DNA of 64,000 nucleotides from an uncultured Trueperaceae bacterium (GCA_937907415.1 CALCHY010000048.1:62001-126000); one strand, 5' to 3'; counted from the stretch's first letter, positions 30,486 to 37,947 are shown. Made by a program: numbers and translations. The notes: generated by a model from the letters alone, not told the origin.

Positions 30486-31196
30486 TTAGGCGGCGTTGGT
30501 GTGGCGGGGCTGGTCGAGGAGGTAGGCGTCGGTGGCTTCCACGGCGGTGCGGTAGATCTTCTCGCCGAGGCTGGTGATGAAGTTGTCCGGCAGGTATTTG
30601 CCTTGTAGGTAGAGGCGCGCGCCTTTCGGAGTGTCCTGGTGTCGTTCCGCGAGTTCACCCCAGAGGATGATGGGTAGGAACTGGGGGTCGCGGAATGTGG
30701 GATCGCGGGGGTCTGAGATGTTGGTGACGAGCGTGCCGCGAGCTACGGGGATGCCGGTTTGGGTGTGTCGGGTCTCGATGTCGCGGGTGAGGTTGCCTTC
30801 GAGTGTGGTCTGGTTGGTTCCCCCTTCGAGGTAGTAGCGGCCGTCGTCGTCGGTGGTGATCCTTCCCGGGTGCGGGGTGGTGTGAGCGCGTTGGCCGTAT
30901 ACCTCGACTCGTTGACGGCGTGAGCCGTCTTCTTGCTTGTCGTCTCGGGACCGCAGCGTGCCTTGCACGAGGAGCACTGTTCCTGGCTGGAGGTCCGCGA
31001 GACTGTCGGCTTGGGGGCCGACGATGCTGACGCGGTGCCGCCAGCGGATGTTTCGGGGGCGGCCGTCGGTGGTGTGGCTCGCTTCTAGGCCAGCAACAGT
31101 GAAGAGCGCGCGGTCGCGGCCGCCTCTAGTTTCGGTGAGAATCGGCGGTTCGGCGAGCGCACCGATGAGCGTGATGTTGTTTCGTCCTGCTGCCAT
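30486..31196 (-). CDS. ssb: Single-stranded DNA-binding protein with two OB folds
   Basis: The 236-aa protein has two tandem OB folds: first NNITLIGALAEPPILTET with FTVAGLEASHTTDG, then NQTTLEGNLTRDIETRHTQTGIPVARGTLVTN. Two OB folds per chain is characteristic of Deinococcota SSB, which acts as a dimer. The protein is shorter than the chromosomal type (about 300 aa) and lacks the acidic C-terminal tip seen in canonical SSB; it ends QPRHTNAA. ATG 31196 is preceded by AAGGACA. It sits 10 nt after the prepilin peptidase gene and upstream of the Sak4-like gene, suggesting SSB-annealase cooperation. Confidence 0.85.
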   Translation of the reverse strand: MAAGRNNITLIGALAEPPILTETRGGRDRALFTVAGLEASHTTDGRPRNIRWRHRVSIVGPQADSLADLQPGTVLLVQGTLRSRDDKQEDGSRRQRVEVYGQRAHTTPHPGRITTDDDGRYYLEGGTNQTTLEGNLTRDIETRHTQTGIPVARGTLVTNISDPRDPTFRDPQFLPIILWGELAERHQDTPKGARLYLQGKYLPDNFITSLGEKIYRTAVEATDAYLLDQPRHTNAA

Positions 31197-31206
31197 TGGG
31201 TTGTCC

Positions 31207-32373
31207 TTAAAGGGGCACGCCGGCAATGCGGGCGTACCAAGTGATGATGCTTGGGCCGAGGGTGGCGGCGAGGACGCACCCGAGGAGCAGGTGCGGGCCG
31301 AATGGGAGGGCGCGCTGTCGGGTGGCGACACTGTGGAGCGTCCCGGTGAGGCTCGCGAGCATGAGTGCGAGGATCAGGAGGGTGGGTGTGGGTAGGAGGG
31401 CGGCGAGGGCGGCGGCGAGTTTTACGTCGCCGAACCCGAGCGTCACATCGGCGTTGTCGTCTTCTGTTTCGGGTTCTCCGCTGCGGTGTTTGAGGTGGTC
31501 GCTGACCCACCAGGCGATGCCGGCTGCGAGGGCTATGGCGCCGGCCGCAGCTAGGGCGTCGGTGGTTGCGGTGAGGGCGTTTCGGCCGAGGAAGTGACCC
31601 AGGAGCACGAGGAGGGGGGCGAGCGCGAGCAGGAGGGGTTGTGGCAGGCGGAGCGGTTTGGTGCTCTTGGCGTCGAGGAGGATGATGGCTGTCGTGATGG
31701 CGAGGGCGCGGGGGACGCCGAGGAACGCTGCGAACGTGGTGGCCATGAGCAGGTGATCGCTCGTGATGGGGAGCGTTGCGTGCTTGGGGGCGCGTAGGCG
31801 CCGCATGGCGAGGGCGGCGTAGCGCTCGAGGAGCGCGAGCGCGCCGGCTGCCGCGAGGGCGATGGTGAGTGTCTCCCCTGCTGTCTTGACGAGTCCGCTT
31901 GGGGTGGCGGGGTTGGCTGGCAGGAGGCTGGCGGCGAGACCAGCAATGAGCGCTCCATAAACGAGTGTGTCAGGCAGCGTGCGGGTGTCCAGGTCGATGA
32001 GCGCAGCCATGAGGAGCATGCTGAGGGCGGCTGCTTGCAGCACGTAGCGCGCGAGTTCGCTGGCTTGTAGGAGGTCGGGTTGGGTGAGGAGCGCGAGCCC
32101 GAGGAAGGTGAGGGCGAAGAGCGCTTCGATTATGGGGTAGCGGGGGCTGATGCGTGCGCGGCAACCGCGGCAGCGGCCCATGAGCGCGAGCCAGGAGAGT
32201 ACGGGGATGAGTTCGAGTGGGGTGAGGCGGCGTTCGCACCTGGGGCAGCGCGAGGGTGGGTTGCTGAGGGACTGGCCTAGGGGCATGCGGTAGGCGACGA
32301 CGTTGGCGAAGCTGCCGATGCTGGCGCCGAGGATGGTGGTGAGCGCGAGGCTGGTGATGGTGAAGGCGTCCAT
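31207..32373 (-). CDS. pilD: Prepilin peptidase PilD
   Basis: The 388-aa membrane protein has the PilD signature: SFANVVAYRMPLGQSL, two Cys pairs (CPRCERR and CRGCRAR) binding zinc, RISPRYPIIEAL, and the two catalytic aspartates in LIDLDTRTLPD (about 125) and GFGDVKLAAALAALL (about 320). About eight membrane helices are visible. It cleaves prepilin leaders and methylates the new N-terminus; the prepilins at 1.8-5.6 kb need it. The region between the two aspartates is longer than in typical PilD (about 230 residues), so the enzyme is enlarged. It heads an operon with SSB and Sak4, an unusual place for pilD. A CATG motif lies 150 nt upstream. Confidence 0.92.
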   Translation of the reverse strand: MDAFTITSLALTTILGASIGSFANVVAYRMPLGQSLSNPPSRCPRCERRLTPLELIPVLSWLALMGRCRGCRARISPRYPIIEALFALTFLGLALLTQPDLLQASELARYVLQAAALSMLLMAALIDLDTRTLPDTLVYGALIAGLAASLLPANPATPSGLVKTAGETLTIALAAAGALALLERYAALAMRRLRAPKHATLPITSDHLLMATTFAAFLGVPRALAITTAIILLDAKSTKPLRLPQPLLLALAPLLVLLGHFLGRNALTATTDALAAAGAIALAAGIAWWVSDHLKHRSGEPETEDDNADVTLGFGDVKLAAALAALLPTPTLLILALMLASLTGTLHSVATRQRALPFGPHLLLGCVLAATLGPSIITWYARIAGVPL

Positions 32374-32519
32374 GGGGGTCGCCTTAGCGTTCCGCGTATC
32401 GCTCGGTGGCGGTGGGCTTGTGGTTGGTCGGCTGGTGGGGGGAGTGATGGAAGTGGATCATGGTGTGGGTGGCGGGCGCGAACCGGGCCTGAGCCGGTGC
32501 GTCTGCGTAATCACATACT

Positions 32520-32538
32520 ACATGGAAAACTAATAATC
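32520..32538. promoter_or_regulatory. CATG motif upstream of pilD
   Basis: The plus strand reads ACATGGAAAACTAATAATC. On the minus strand TAGTAT (32519-32514) directly follows the CATG. It lies about 150 nt before pilD. Confidence 0.4.
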
Positions 32539-32631
32539 TCGCGGCACCTGGATCGGCTAGGGCGCCTTGTGCGCTCGCGCAGGTGGGTTGGTGGGGGTTC
32601 TTGCGAAGATAGGCGGCTTGGCCGCCGGGTG

Positions 32632-32829
32632 TTACGGGGCATGCTTTTCGAGGTTGCGGAGGCGGCGCTCGAGGACTTTGGTGCGGGTGGTGTGGCCGGT
32701 CTTTCCGCGGGTGCAGTCGAGCGCTTGGCGGATCTCGTAGGGGGTGGCTCGGTCGAGGGCGGCTTTGAAGTTGTTGTCGCTGGTTGGCACGTTGCTGAGC
32801 CAGCTGACGGTGTCGGTGCGGGGCCGCAT
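32632..32829 (-). CDS. Small hypothetical basic protein
   Basis: The 65-aa protein (MRPRTDTVSWLSNVPTSDNN...) ends in a basic helical stretch (TRTKVLERRLRNLEKHAP) that could bind nucleic acid or form a coiled coil. AAGGAGACGACC precedes ATG 32829. No family is recognised. Confidence 0.55.
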   Translation of the reverse strand: MRPRTDTVSWLSNVPTSDNNFKAALDRATPYEIRQALDCTRGKTGHTTRTKVLERRLRNLEKHAP

Positions 32830-32946
32830 GGTCGTCTCCTTACGGGACCGGCCCGCTTCGTGGGCGGGCCGGCGTCTGGCGTAGCTCGGGACTTAGCCGA
32901 AGCCGACTGAGCTTCTTGGTTATCGGTGTGTGAGGTTGCGTCTGCT

Positions 32947-33102
32947 TCAGTGGCTGGTGAGTGCGGTGGCGAGCGCGATGACGGCGATGAGGGCGGTCGC
33001 TACGCTTGCGTCGAGCAGCCAGGTCCTGATGCTGCGCGCGGCTTCTTTGCTGATGCTTGCGCGAGGTCTGGTGGTGGTTGCCTCGGCGGCCGTTCGGTGC
33101 AT
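32947..33102 (-). CDS. Small single-pass membrane protein
   Basis: The 51-aa product has a basic N-terminal half (TTTRPRASISKEAARSIRTW) and one membrane helix (LLDASVATALIAVIALATAL), so the N-terminus should face the cytoplasm. A TACGGT box (33109-33114) lies 6 nt before the ATG, below a CATG motif at 33112-33129, indicating leaderless expression. It follows the E1-like gene of the PRTRC cassette but has its own promoter, which overlaps the end of that gene. Function unknown. Confidence 0.55.
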   Translation of the reverse strand: MHRTAAEATTTRPRASISKEAARSIRTWLLDASVATALIAVIALATALTSH

Positions 33103-33111
33103 GCCTTCACC

Positions 33112-33129
33112 GTATCAGGTTTTCATGTG
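33112..33129 (-). promoter_or_regulatory. CATG motif and -10 of the small membrane protein
   Basis: The minus strand reads CACATGAAAACCTGATAC; the TACGGT -10 overlaps its end. The motif lies within the 3' end of the ThiF gene. Confidence 0.45.
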
Positions 33130-33926
33130 TTGCGTGGCGATGATGAGCGGTTGCGGCGCTTCATGCGCTGCCACGCCTTCGGGTCGATTGGTAGGGGTGT
33201 GCTGAGGCTGGTGCGGGTGTCGACGTAGACGCCGTGGTGACTGATTTGGCCGTAGCGGAAGAGTTGCCACAGCAGATTCAGGGCATGGTTCGCGAGGGTG
33301 TCGTTAACGAAGAGGTCTTGCTTTTCGAGGCTTTCGAGCGTGCTGCAACTGGGGGTGTCGTCCTCGGGCATGCTCGTGTCCACTAGTTCGGGGTGGAGTT
33401 CGGGGGCGGTGGGTAGGCGTGGGCCGGTGCGGCGGTCGTGGGCGTGCTTGGGCACGCCGAGGATGGCTTGGCCGCTGGTGCTGGTGTTGCCGAGGTCGAG
33501 GGTGTACTTGACACTGTGGGCTTGTTCGGCGCCTTCGTGGATGGCGTGCCTGGCGGCGCGGTTGTCGACGCACGCGATGATGATGTCGGGTCGGAGGCTG
33601 GCGACGGTTTCGCTGGTGAGGTGCTGGGGGTAGGCGCGCCAGGTGGTGCCGTTGCTGAGGTTGATGCGGTTGGCGATGACAGTGGCCTTGTTCTGGCCGA
33701 TGTCGCTGGGGTAGAAGGCTTGGCGGGCGAGGTTGTGGTGCTGGATGATGTCGCCGTCCGCGATGGTGACCTGAAGGCGGTGGTGGGGACCGTTGAGGGC
33801 TTCGAGGGCGGCGCTGAGGTGCCTTAGTCCGATGGCGACCTTACTGCCGTTCCCTCCAGCGCCGGCCAAGAGCACATGAATGGGCTGGTAACGGCGTTGC
33901 CCGAAGCGCGGGTGAAGAGTGTGCAT
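33123..33926 (-). CDS. PRTRC system ThiF-family (E1-like) protein
   Basis: The 267-aa protein has the E1/ThiF adenylation fold: a glycine-rich loop (AGAGGNG, 21-27), ADGDIIQHHNLARQAFY (Asp57, Asp59, Asn65, Arg68, Gln69), SDIGQNKA (Lys80) and ACVDNRAAR (Asp121, Arg123). PSCSTLESLEKQDLFVNDTLA follows, whose Cys194 is the candidate thioester cysteine. E1 enzymes adenylate the C-terminal glycine of a ubiquitin-like protein and pass it to an E2; the E2-like (protein B) and ubiquitin-like (protein C) partners are upstream. The gene is separated from protein B by 806 bp containing an opposite-strand membrane gene. Confidence 0.9.
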   Translation of the reverse strand: MHTLHPRFGQRRYQPIHVLLAGAGGNGSKVAIGLRHLSAALEALNGPHHRLQVTIADGDIIQHHNLARQAFYPSDIGQNKATVIANRINLSNGTTWRAYPQHLTSETVASLRPDIIIACVDNRAARHAIHEGAEQAHSVKYTLDLGNTSTSGQAILGVPKHAHDRRTGPRLPTAPELHPELVDTSMPEDDTPSCSTLESLEKQDLFVNDTLANHALNLLWQLFRYGQISHHGVYVDTRTSLSTPLPIDPKAWQRMKRRNRSSSPRNT

Positions 33927-33928
33927 AG

Positions 33929-34141
33929 TCAGTGGGGCCTTTCGGGGTTGCGAGTCACGGCACCTTCCTTCTGAAAGTTCCAGTTACTGGGCTGGGTTAT
34001 GGTTTGTAGGGCATCTAAGAAGAGCTCGTTGGGGGTCGACGTGAGTAGCGCAGTATCCACAGGTGGCCAGCCAGGTAGGTTCGATGTGCGGTATGTGATT
34101 TCGGTGGCGCGCAGCCGGATCAAGGGGACCAAGCGGCACAT
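33929..34141 (-). pseudogene. Possible remnant of the PRTRC protein A slot
   Basis: A 70-codon open frame ends 2 nt before the ThiF ATG, as an upstream operon gene would. Its last part (ELFLDALQTITQPSNWNFQK) has ordinary protein composition and lies outside the membrane gene if that starts at GTG 34041. The first half is antisense to the membrane gene. It could be the 3' end of a deleted protein A gene. I cannot align it to the JAB fold from memory, so this is a guess. Confidence 0.25.
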
Positions 34142-34712
34142 CTTCGGCTTGAGCCTGCTCGTCGGAGCTGTCTACCTTCTAATTGCCTGGCTTTGGGGAG
34201 GCGACCCTTACGCGGGTGAGCCTGCGTCAATCTGGTATTACGTGGCAATTAGCGCTATGTCGGGTGTGACGGCGGTGCTGTACGCGACCGTAGGCTTAGT
34301 GGCTGCGGCTGGAGAGAAGGTCACCTTCGGCGGAGCGTTTCGGTTCATGAACCGCGTACCAGGCGTGTGGCTCGTCACGGTGCCGATGTCGTTGCTCTTC
34401 TCCTACCTGGAGGCGACAGTTGGGTCCGGCGGGTGGGTGCTTCTCAGTCTCCCGCTTACGCCGATGGCGTTCTGGGTGTACTACTACCTAGACCGTGACA
34501 TGAACCCGTTCAAGGCAATCGCCAAGTCGTACTCTCTAGTCCTGAATAACTTGGGTTCCTACCTGCTGATCGCCCTCCTACTCGGCGCATTGTTGAGCGT
34601 GGGTCTTATCACCTTGGGTATCGGCTTCATCTGGATTCTGCCGTTTATCCTCATCGCCTCGGGCGTCATGTTTGCTGAGGCGTCGGGGCTCCAAGGCGAC
34701 TACAGCAGCTAG
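34041..34712 (+). CDS. Multi-pass membrane protein inserted in the PRTRC cassette
   Basis: From GTG 34041 the product is 223 aa with about five to six hydrophobic segments (HIFGLSLLVGAVYLLIAWLW; ISAMSGVTAVLYATVGLVAA; WLVTVPMSLLFSYL; WVLLSLPLTPMAFWVYYYL; YLLIALLLGALLSVGLITLGIGFIW). The conserved-looking loop DRDMNPFKAIAKSYSLVLNN resembles small bacterial membrane proteins of unknown function. ATG 33999 would add 14 residues; GTG is favoured by a GGGGGT site. The gene is the only plus-strand gene inside a long minus-strand series and sits where the PRTRC JAB-type protein A is normally encoded. It is probably an insertion. Confidence 0.7.
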   Translation: MSSAVSTGGQPGRFDVRYVISVARSRIKGTKRHIFGLSLLVGAVYLLIAWLWGGDPYAGEPASIWYYVAISAMSGVTAVLYATVGLVAAAGEKVTFGGAFRFMNRVPGVWLVTVPMSLLFSYLEATVGSGGWVLLSLPLTPMAFWVYYYLDRDMNPFKAIAKSYSLVLNNLGSYLLIALLLGALLSVGLITLGIGFIWILPFILIASGVMFAEASGLQGDYSS

Positions 34713-34732
34713 CCGCCCGCGCGCTTGGGCGC

Positions 34733-35458
34733 TTAGGCCTTCGGTTTGAGTAGTTCGGTGAGGGTCTTCTCTATCGGGACGAGGTACTCGGCGGGGAAGC
34801 GTCCGAGCTCGCGGATGTGTTGCCAGAGTTCGCTGTGGCTGCCGCCGAAGTTCTGATAGTGGCGTTGGCGGCCGCTGGCGTGAGTGAAGGCGCTTTGGAA
34901 GAAGGCGTTGCTGATGTCGCTCACGCGGTTGGGGTCGTGGTGCTTGGGCAGGGGCGTGCTGCCGAGGCAGATGTTGCCGCCTTCGTAGGTGTTGTAGAAC
35001 GGCGCGCTTAGTAGTTCGGTGTCCGGGGTGGGGCGTTCGTCGCTGGGGAGCGCGAAGACGCTGAGGGTGGGCCCGTCGTAGATCCACAGGAGCGCGGGTT
35101 GCGGGTAGGCGCCGCTGATGCTGTTGAGGCTCTCGTCGCGGGTCTGGAAGAAGAGCGTGCGCTCTTGGGCGGGCTCATGCCAGGCGACGCCGTCGGGGCT
35201 GGCGGCGAGCACGTGCGGGGGGAGGAACGCGAGGGATTGCGTGCCGCGTAGCGCCTTGTAGAGGCTCTCTAGGTCTTCGCGGGTGAGGAGGCGGCCGGGC
35301 GCGAGCTCGGGTTGTTCGCCGGTTCCTTCTTGAAGGTCGTGGAGGGTGGCGAAGGCGTGCGCGTCGTTGCCGTATGAGTTCTTGCGCGCGTACAGGAGGA
35401 TGGCTTTCTGGAGTTCGAGGGTGGCGTCGTCGCCTAGTTCGGCGTACCCGGTGATCAT
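34733..35458 (-). CDS. PRTRC system protein B (E2-like)
   Basis: The 241-aa protein matches PRTRC protein B, which I recall as belonging to the prokaryotic E2-like (Prok-E2_D) group. The hallmark is the C-terminal APFYNTYEGGNICLGSTPLP (152-171), where Cys164 is the predicted thioester cysteine. Upstream strands (QPALLWIYDGPTLSVFALP) fit the E2 core, and a helical tail follows. It would accept the ubiquitin-like protein C from the ThiF E1. ATG 35458 overlaps the protein F stop (ATGA), so translation is coupled. A normal protein A gene should follow but is absent. Confidence 0.85.
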   Translation of the reverse strand: MITGYAELGDDATLELQKAILLYARKNSYGNDAHAFATLHDLQEGTGEQPELAPGRLLTREDLESLYKALRGTQSLAFLPPHVLAASPDGVAWHEPAQERTLFFQTRDESLNSISGAYPQPALLWIYDGPTLSVFALPSDERPTPDTELLSAPFYNTYEGGNICLGSTPLPKHHDPNRVSDISNAFFQSAFTHASGRQRHYQNFGGSHSELWQHIRELGRFPAEYLVPIEKTLTELLKPKA

Positions 35459-36540
35459 GTGGGGAGGCTCCTTTCTGCGGAGGTCGCGGCGTTCTTGGTG
35501 AGGTTCTTGAGGAGCTCGTAGGTGCGTGCTTCGAGCGCGAGTTGCTTGCGGATGGTCTTGGTGAGGTGGGCTAGGTTCCGCATGCCTTCGGGGGTGTGGG
35601 GGATGAGGAAGGCGCCGCTGGGGCCGGGTTCGTTGCCGGCCTGCATGTTGTAGTTGTCGTACTCGTAGAGCATCTCGTAGACGACGTCGGCGAACTCGTT
35701 ACCGTCTGGGCCTTCGGTGAGGGCGGGGTCGGTGATGCTGATCATGGTGGTGAACCATTGGTTGCCGTTCTCGTAGATGTACTCGTCGTCCCAGTCGGAT
35801 AGGGCGTGCTGGTGGACGTTCTTGGCGTGTTCGTTGGCGGCGGTGGCGACCTTGATGAGTTGTTGGAGGTCGCCGAGGGCGTTCGGGAAGAGGCCGGTGT
35901 TGAGGCGCGCGAGGATCTCGGGCGTTTGGATGGTGTGGGTGTTGGCTTCGTAGTAGCGGCGGGGTAGGCGTTCCTCGAGCGTGTTGGGGGTGAGGAACTG
36001 GTCGTCGGCGAGCGCTTTGACCTCTTCGAGGGGGATCTCGTCGGGGGTGACGCCTCGTTCTTGCGCCATTTCGTAGCGGAGGTCGTCGAGGGCTTCTTCG
36101 CCGGTGTCGTCGCCCGCCCAGTGGAGGTTGACGACGGTGTCGTACGCGGCGCCGGGGGTGTAGATGGGCGTGAGGTGGTGGGCGCGGTCCACTAGGGCTA
36201 GGAGGCCGGGCGCGAGGTTGGCGTCGAGCGCGTCTAGTTGCTGGATGAGGGCGTGCGCGTTGAGGAAGGCGCTCTCCTGCAGTTCCGGCACCAGGTAGAG
36301 GCGGAGTTGGTCGGTTTCGTCGCGGCGAATGTGCGCCGTGAGGTGAAGCGCCGTGGCGCCCTTGGGTGTCATGGCTCTCGCGAGCGCGTTGGCGATGGCG
36401 TCAGGTACGCCCTTATCTAGCTCGAGGTAGGCGGGCTTGATGACGTTGTGTTCGAGGAGGTCTTGGGCGAGGCGCGCGTTGCGGATGCGGTCGGGCGCGA
36501 GCGTGTAGGTGGTGGGGGCGGTGAGGCGTGGGAGGGTCAG
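35455..36540 (-). CDS. PRTRC system protein F
   Basis: Protein F of PRTRC cassettes has no assigned biochemical role. The recognisable region begins LTLPRLTAPTTYTLAPDRIR and ends with AFLIPHTPEGMRNLAHLTKT. No ATG, GTG or TTG lies near that start; CTG 36540 overlaps the upstream TGA (CTGA) and gives 361 aa. The open frame extends 60 codons further to ATG 36720, but that part is Arg/Pro-rich and out of frame with a better reading of the same DNA (see the entry at 36537), so it is probably not coding in this frame. A frameshift error near 36540 is also possible. It is located between C and B, as in other PRTRC cassettes. Confidence 0.7.
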   Translation of the reverse strand: MTLPRLTAPTTYTLAPDRIRNARLAQDLLEHNVIKPAYLELDKGVPDAIANALARAMTPKGATALHLTAHIRRDETDQLRLYLVPELQESAFLNAHALIQQLDALDANLAPGLLALVDRAHHLTPIYTPGAAYDTVVNLHWAGDDTGEEALDDLRYEMAQERGVTPDEIPLEEVKALADDQFLTPNTLEERLPRRYYEANTHTIQTPEILARLNTGLFPNALGDLQQLIKVATAANEHAKNVHQHALSDWDDEYIYENGNQWFTTMISITDPALTEGPDGNEFADVVYEMLYEYDNYNMQAGNEPGPSGAFLIPHTPEGMRNLAHLTKTIRKQLALEARTYELLKNLTKNAATSAERSLPT

Positions 36541-36720
36541 CCGAGGATGAGCAGGCTGTCGCTGGGCAGCGGTATGGGTTCTCCCCTGCCGCTCAGGTGC
36601 TGTAGCGCTGCTGCTGTCTGGTTGGCTTCCTCCTTCTGCTTGAGGTAGGCGGCGAGGAGCGGGTCTTGGCCTTGCTCCTCGCGCGCGATGATCTGCTGCA
36701 GTTCGGCCCGCTTGGGGCAT
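36537..36720 (-). pseudogene. Small PRTRC-associated gene with apparent frameshift
   Basis: ATG 36720 follows the protein C stop by 6 nt. Read directly it gives an Arg/Pro-rich peptide. If one C of the CCCC run at 36714-36717 is skipped the frame becomes PKRAELQQIIAREEQGQDPL, then LLAAYLKQKEEANQTAAALQ, ending at TGA 36537: a 60-aa helical, charged protein typical of a real gene. So there is either one extra base in the sequence, a true frameshift, or +1 recoding. A comparable defect at the same CCCCAAGC octamer is seen at 50895-50902. Function unknown. Confidence 0.55.
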
Positions 36721-36726
36721 GGTGAT

Positions 36727-36936
36727 TCAGCCTTTGGTGCCGACACTGCGCGTGAAGGTGTAGGTGGCGGTGTCGCCTTCGTAGACCGGGCCTTCGATGA
36801 CGGCGCTGGCGAGCTGCGGGTCACTGACCGCGAGTTGCGCCTTGACCATCTCGGGGCTGAGGCTGGGGTTCGGGTCGGGGTAGTTGCGGCCGTTGAACTT
36901 GAACTTGCGGGTGACGGTCTTCTTCTCGATGGGCAT
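36727..36936 (-). CDS. PRTRC system protein C (ubiquitin-like)
   Basis: The 69-aa protein matches PRTRC protein C closely: TRKFKFNGRNYPDPNPSLSP (9-28), DPQLASAVIEGPVYEGDTAT and the end YTFTRSVGTKG. As I recall, this family is classed as a prokaryotic ubiquitin-like (Prok_Ub) beta-grasp protein. It ends with an exposed Gly69, so it would need no processing before adenylation by the ThiF E1. An AGGAGG site precedes ATG 36936. It lies between E and the small frameshifted gene in the operon. Confidence 0.9.
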   Translation of the reverse strand: MPIEKKTVTRKFKFNGRNYPDPNPSLSPEMVKAQLAVSDPQLASAVIEGPVYEGDTATYTFTRSVGTKG

Positions 36937-37003
36937 GCTGTTTTCCTCCTGGGGAGTTATGGCTTAGGGGTGGTGTGCCTTGGTGGCGGCCAGGGCACAG
37001 GGT

Positions 37004-37936
37004 TCATTTGGTGGCTTCGGCAGTTTCGTTGTCCGCGTCGGTGCTGGGGGTGTTCTTGGCGGCCTTCGTGTCTTCGGCGGGGGCGTCGAAGAGGCTGGGG
37101 GCGGCCGGCTCGGCGGGCTTCTCGTCCTTCTTCGCTGCCGCGGCCTTGGGGGCGGCCTTGCTCGCGCCCTTCTTGGTCTTGCTGGCTTCGGCCTTCTTGG
37201 CCGCCGCGGCTTCCTTCTTGGCTTCCTCGAGTTCGGCGAGCGCCTCCTCGATGCTGCGGTTACCGTCGGTGGTGATCCTGATGGCCTGGAGCAGCCCGGT
37301 CTCGAGCTCGCGGGTGGTGCCCTTGAGGTTGATGGGCGTGAGGATGGCTGGGTCGGTCTTGTCGTCCTTGGCTTGGGGGATGACGGTGACGCTGAGGACG
37401 TTCTGGCCGTCCTTCTTGCCGGTGCGCTGGATGATCAGGTGGAGGTGGGTGTTGTCGAGGAGCGTGTCGAGCTCGTCGAGGAGGTTGACGCGCTCGGGCT
37501 CGGCCGGGGCAGCGGTGTCGTTCTCCGGCGCGCTGGGGGTGGGCTCGGCGGTGGCCTCTTCCGTGACTGCCGCGTCCTCCTCGGCAGCGCTTTCCTCACC
37601 GGCGGCTTCCTCGACGGCTAGCTCGATAGTGTCGGCCTGATCGGCCGCTTCAGCGGTCGGCTCGTCGCCCTGGTCCTCTAGGGGGATGGTGAGGACGATC
37701 GGTTGGTTGCTGGGGTTGCGCCAGGTGAAGGTGCGGGCGTCATCGTTCTCGCCGGGGGTGATGTCGCGTTTGAGCATCGTCTTGAGTTGCTCGGCGATCT
37801 CGTCGCTGGGGGTGGTGGTCTCTCTGAACTTGCTGAAGACCGTGTCGATGATGGGCTCGAGTTGTGGCTTGTGCTGCACGAGGGCGGCCCTAAGCGTGTC
37901 GAGCGTGTGCGTCTGGGCGGGGGTCTGCTGCTGCAT
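37004..37936 (-). CDS. PRTRC system protein E, enlarged
   Basis: The 310-aa protein contains the PRTRC-E core near residues 170-230: LTVTVIP-like LSVTVIPQAKDDKTDPAILT, then PINLKGTTRELETGLLQAI. A separate N-terminal helical domain (1-80), an acidic Glu/Ala linker (about 90-145) and a Lys/Ala-rich tail (about 235-290) enlarge it compared with typical protein E (about 150-200 aa). The basic tail may bind nucleic acid. AAGGAG lies upstream of ATG 37936. It starts 11 nt after the Crp-like gene, so regulator and cassette are co-transcribed. Confidence 0.78.
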   Translation of the reverse strand: MQQQTPAQTHTLDTLRAALVQHKPQLEPIIDTVFSKFRETTTPSDEIAEQLKTMLKRDITPGENDDARTFTWRNPSNQPIVLTIPLEDQGDEPTAEAADQADTIELAVEEAAGEESAAEEDAAVTEEATAEPTPSAPENDTAAPAEPERVNLLDELDTLLDNTHLHLIIQRTGKKDGQNVLSVTVIPQAKDDKTDPAILTPINLKGTTRELETGLLQAIRITTDGNRSIEEALAELEEAKKEAAAAKKAEASKTKKGASKAAPKAAAAKKDEKPAEPAAPSLFDAPAEDTKAAKNTPSTDADNETAEATK

Positions 37937-37947
37937 GCGGGTTCTCC

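Noticed and set aside
33929..34141. Calling this frame a definite PRTRC protein A fragment
   Set aside because: I cannot identify JAB motifs (HxH...D) in the 70 codons; kept only as a low-confidence remnant.
36541..36720. 60-residue Arg/Pro-rich N-terminus of PRTRC protein F
   Set aside because: Composition is that of an out-of-frame reading; the alternative frame over the same DNA gives a natural helical protein.
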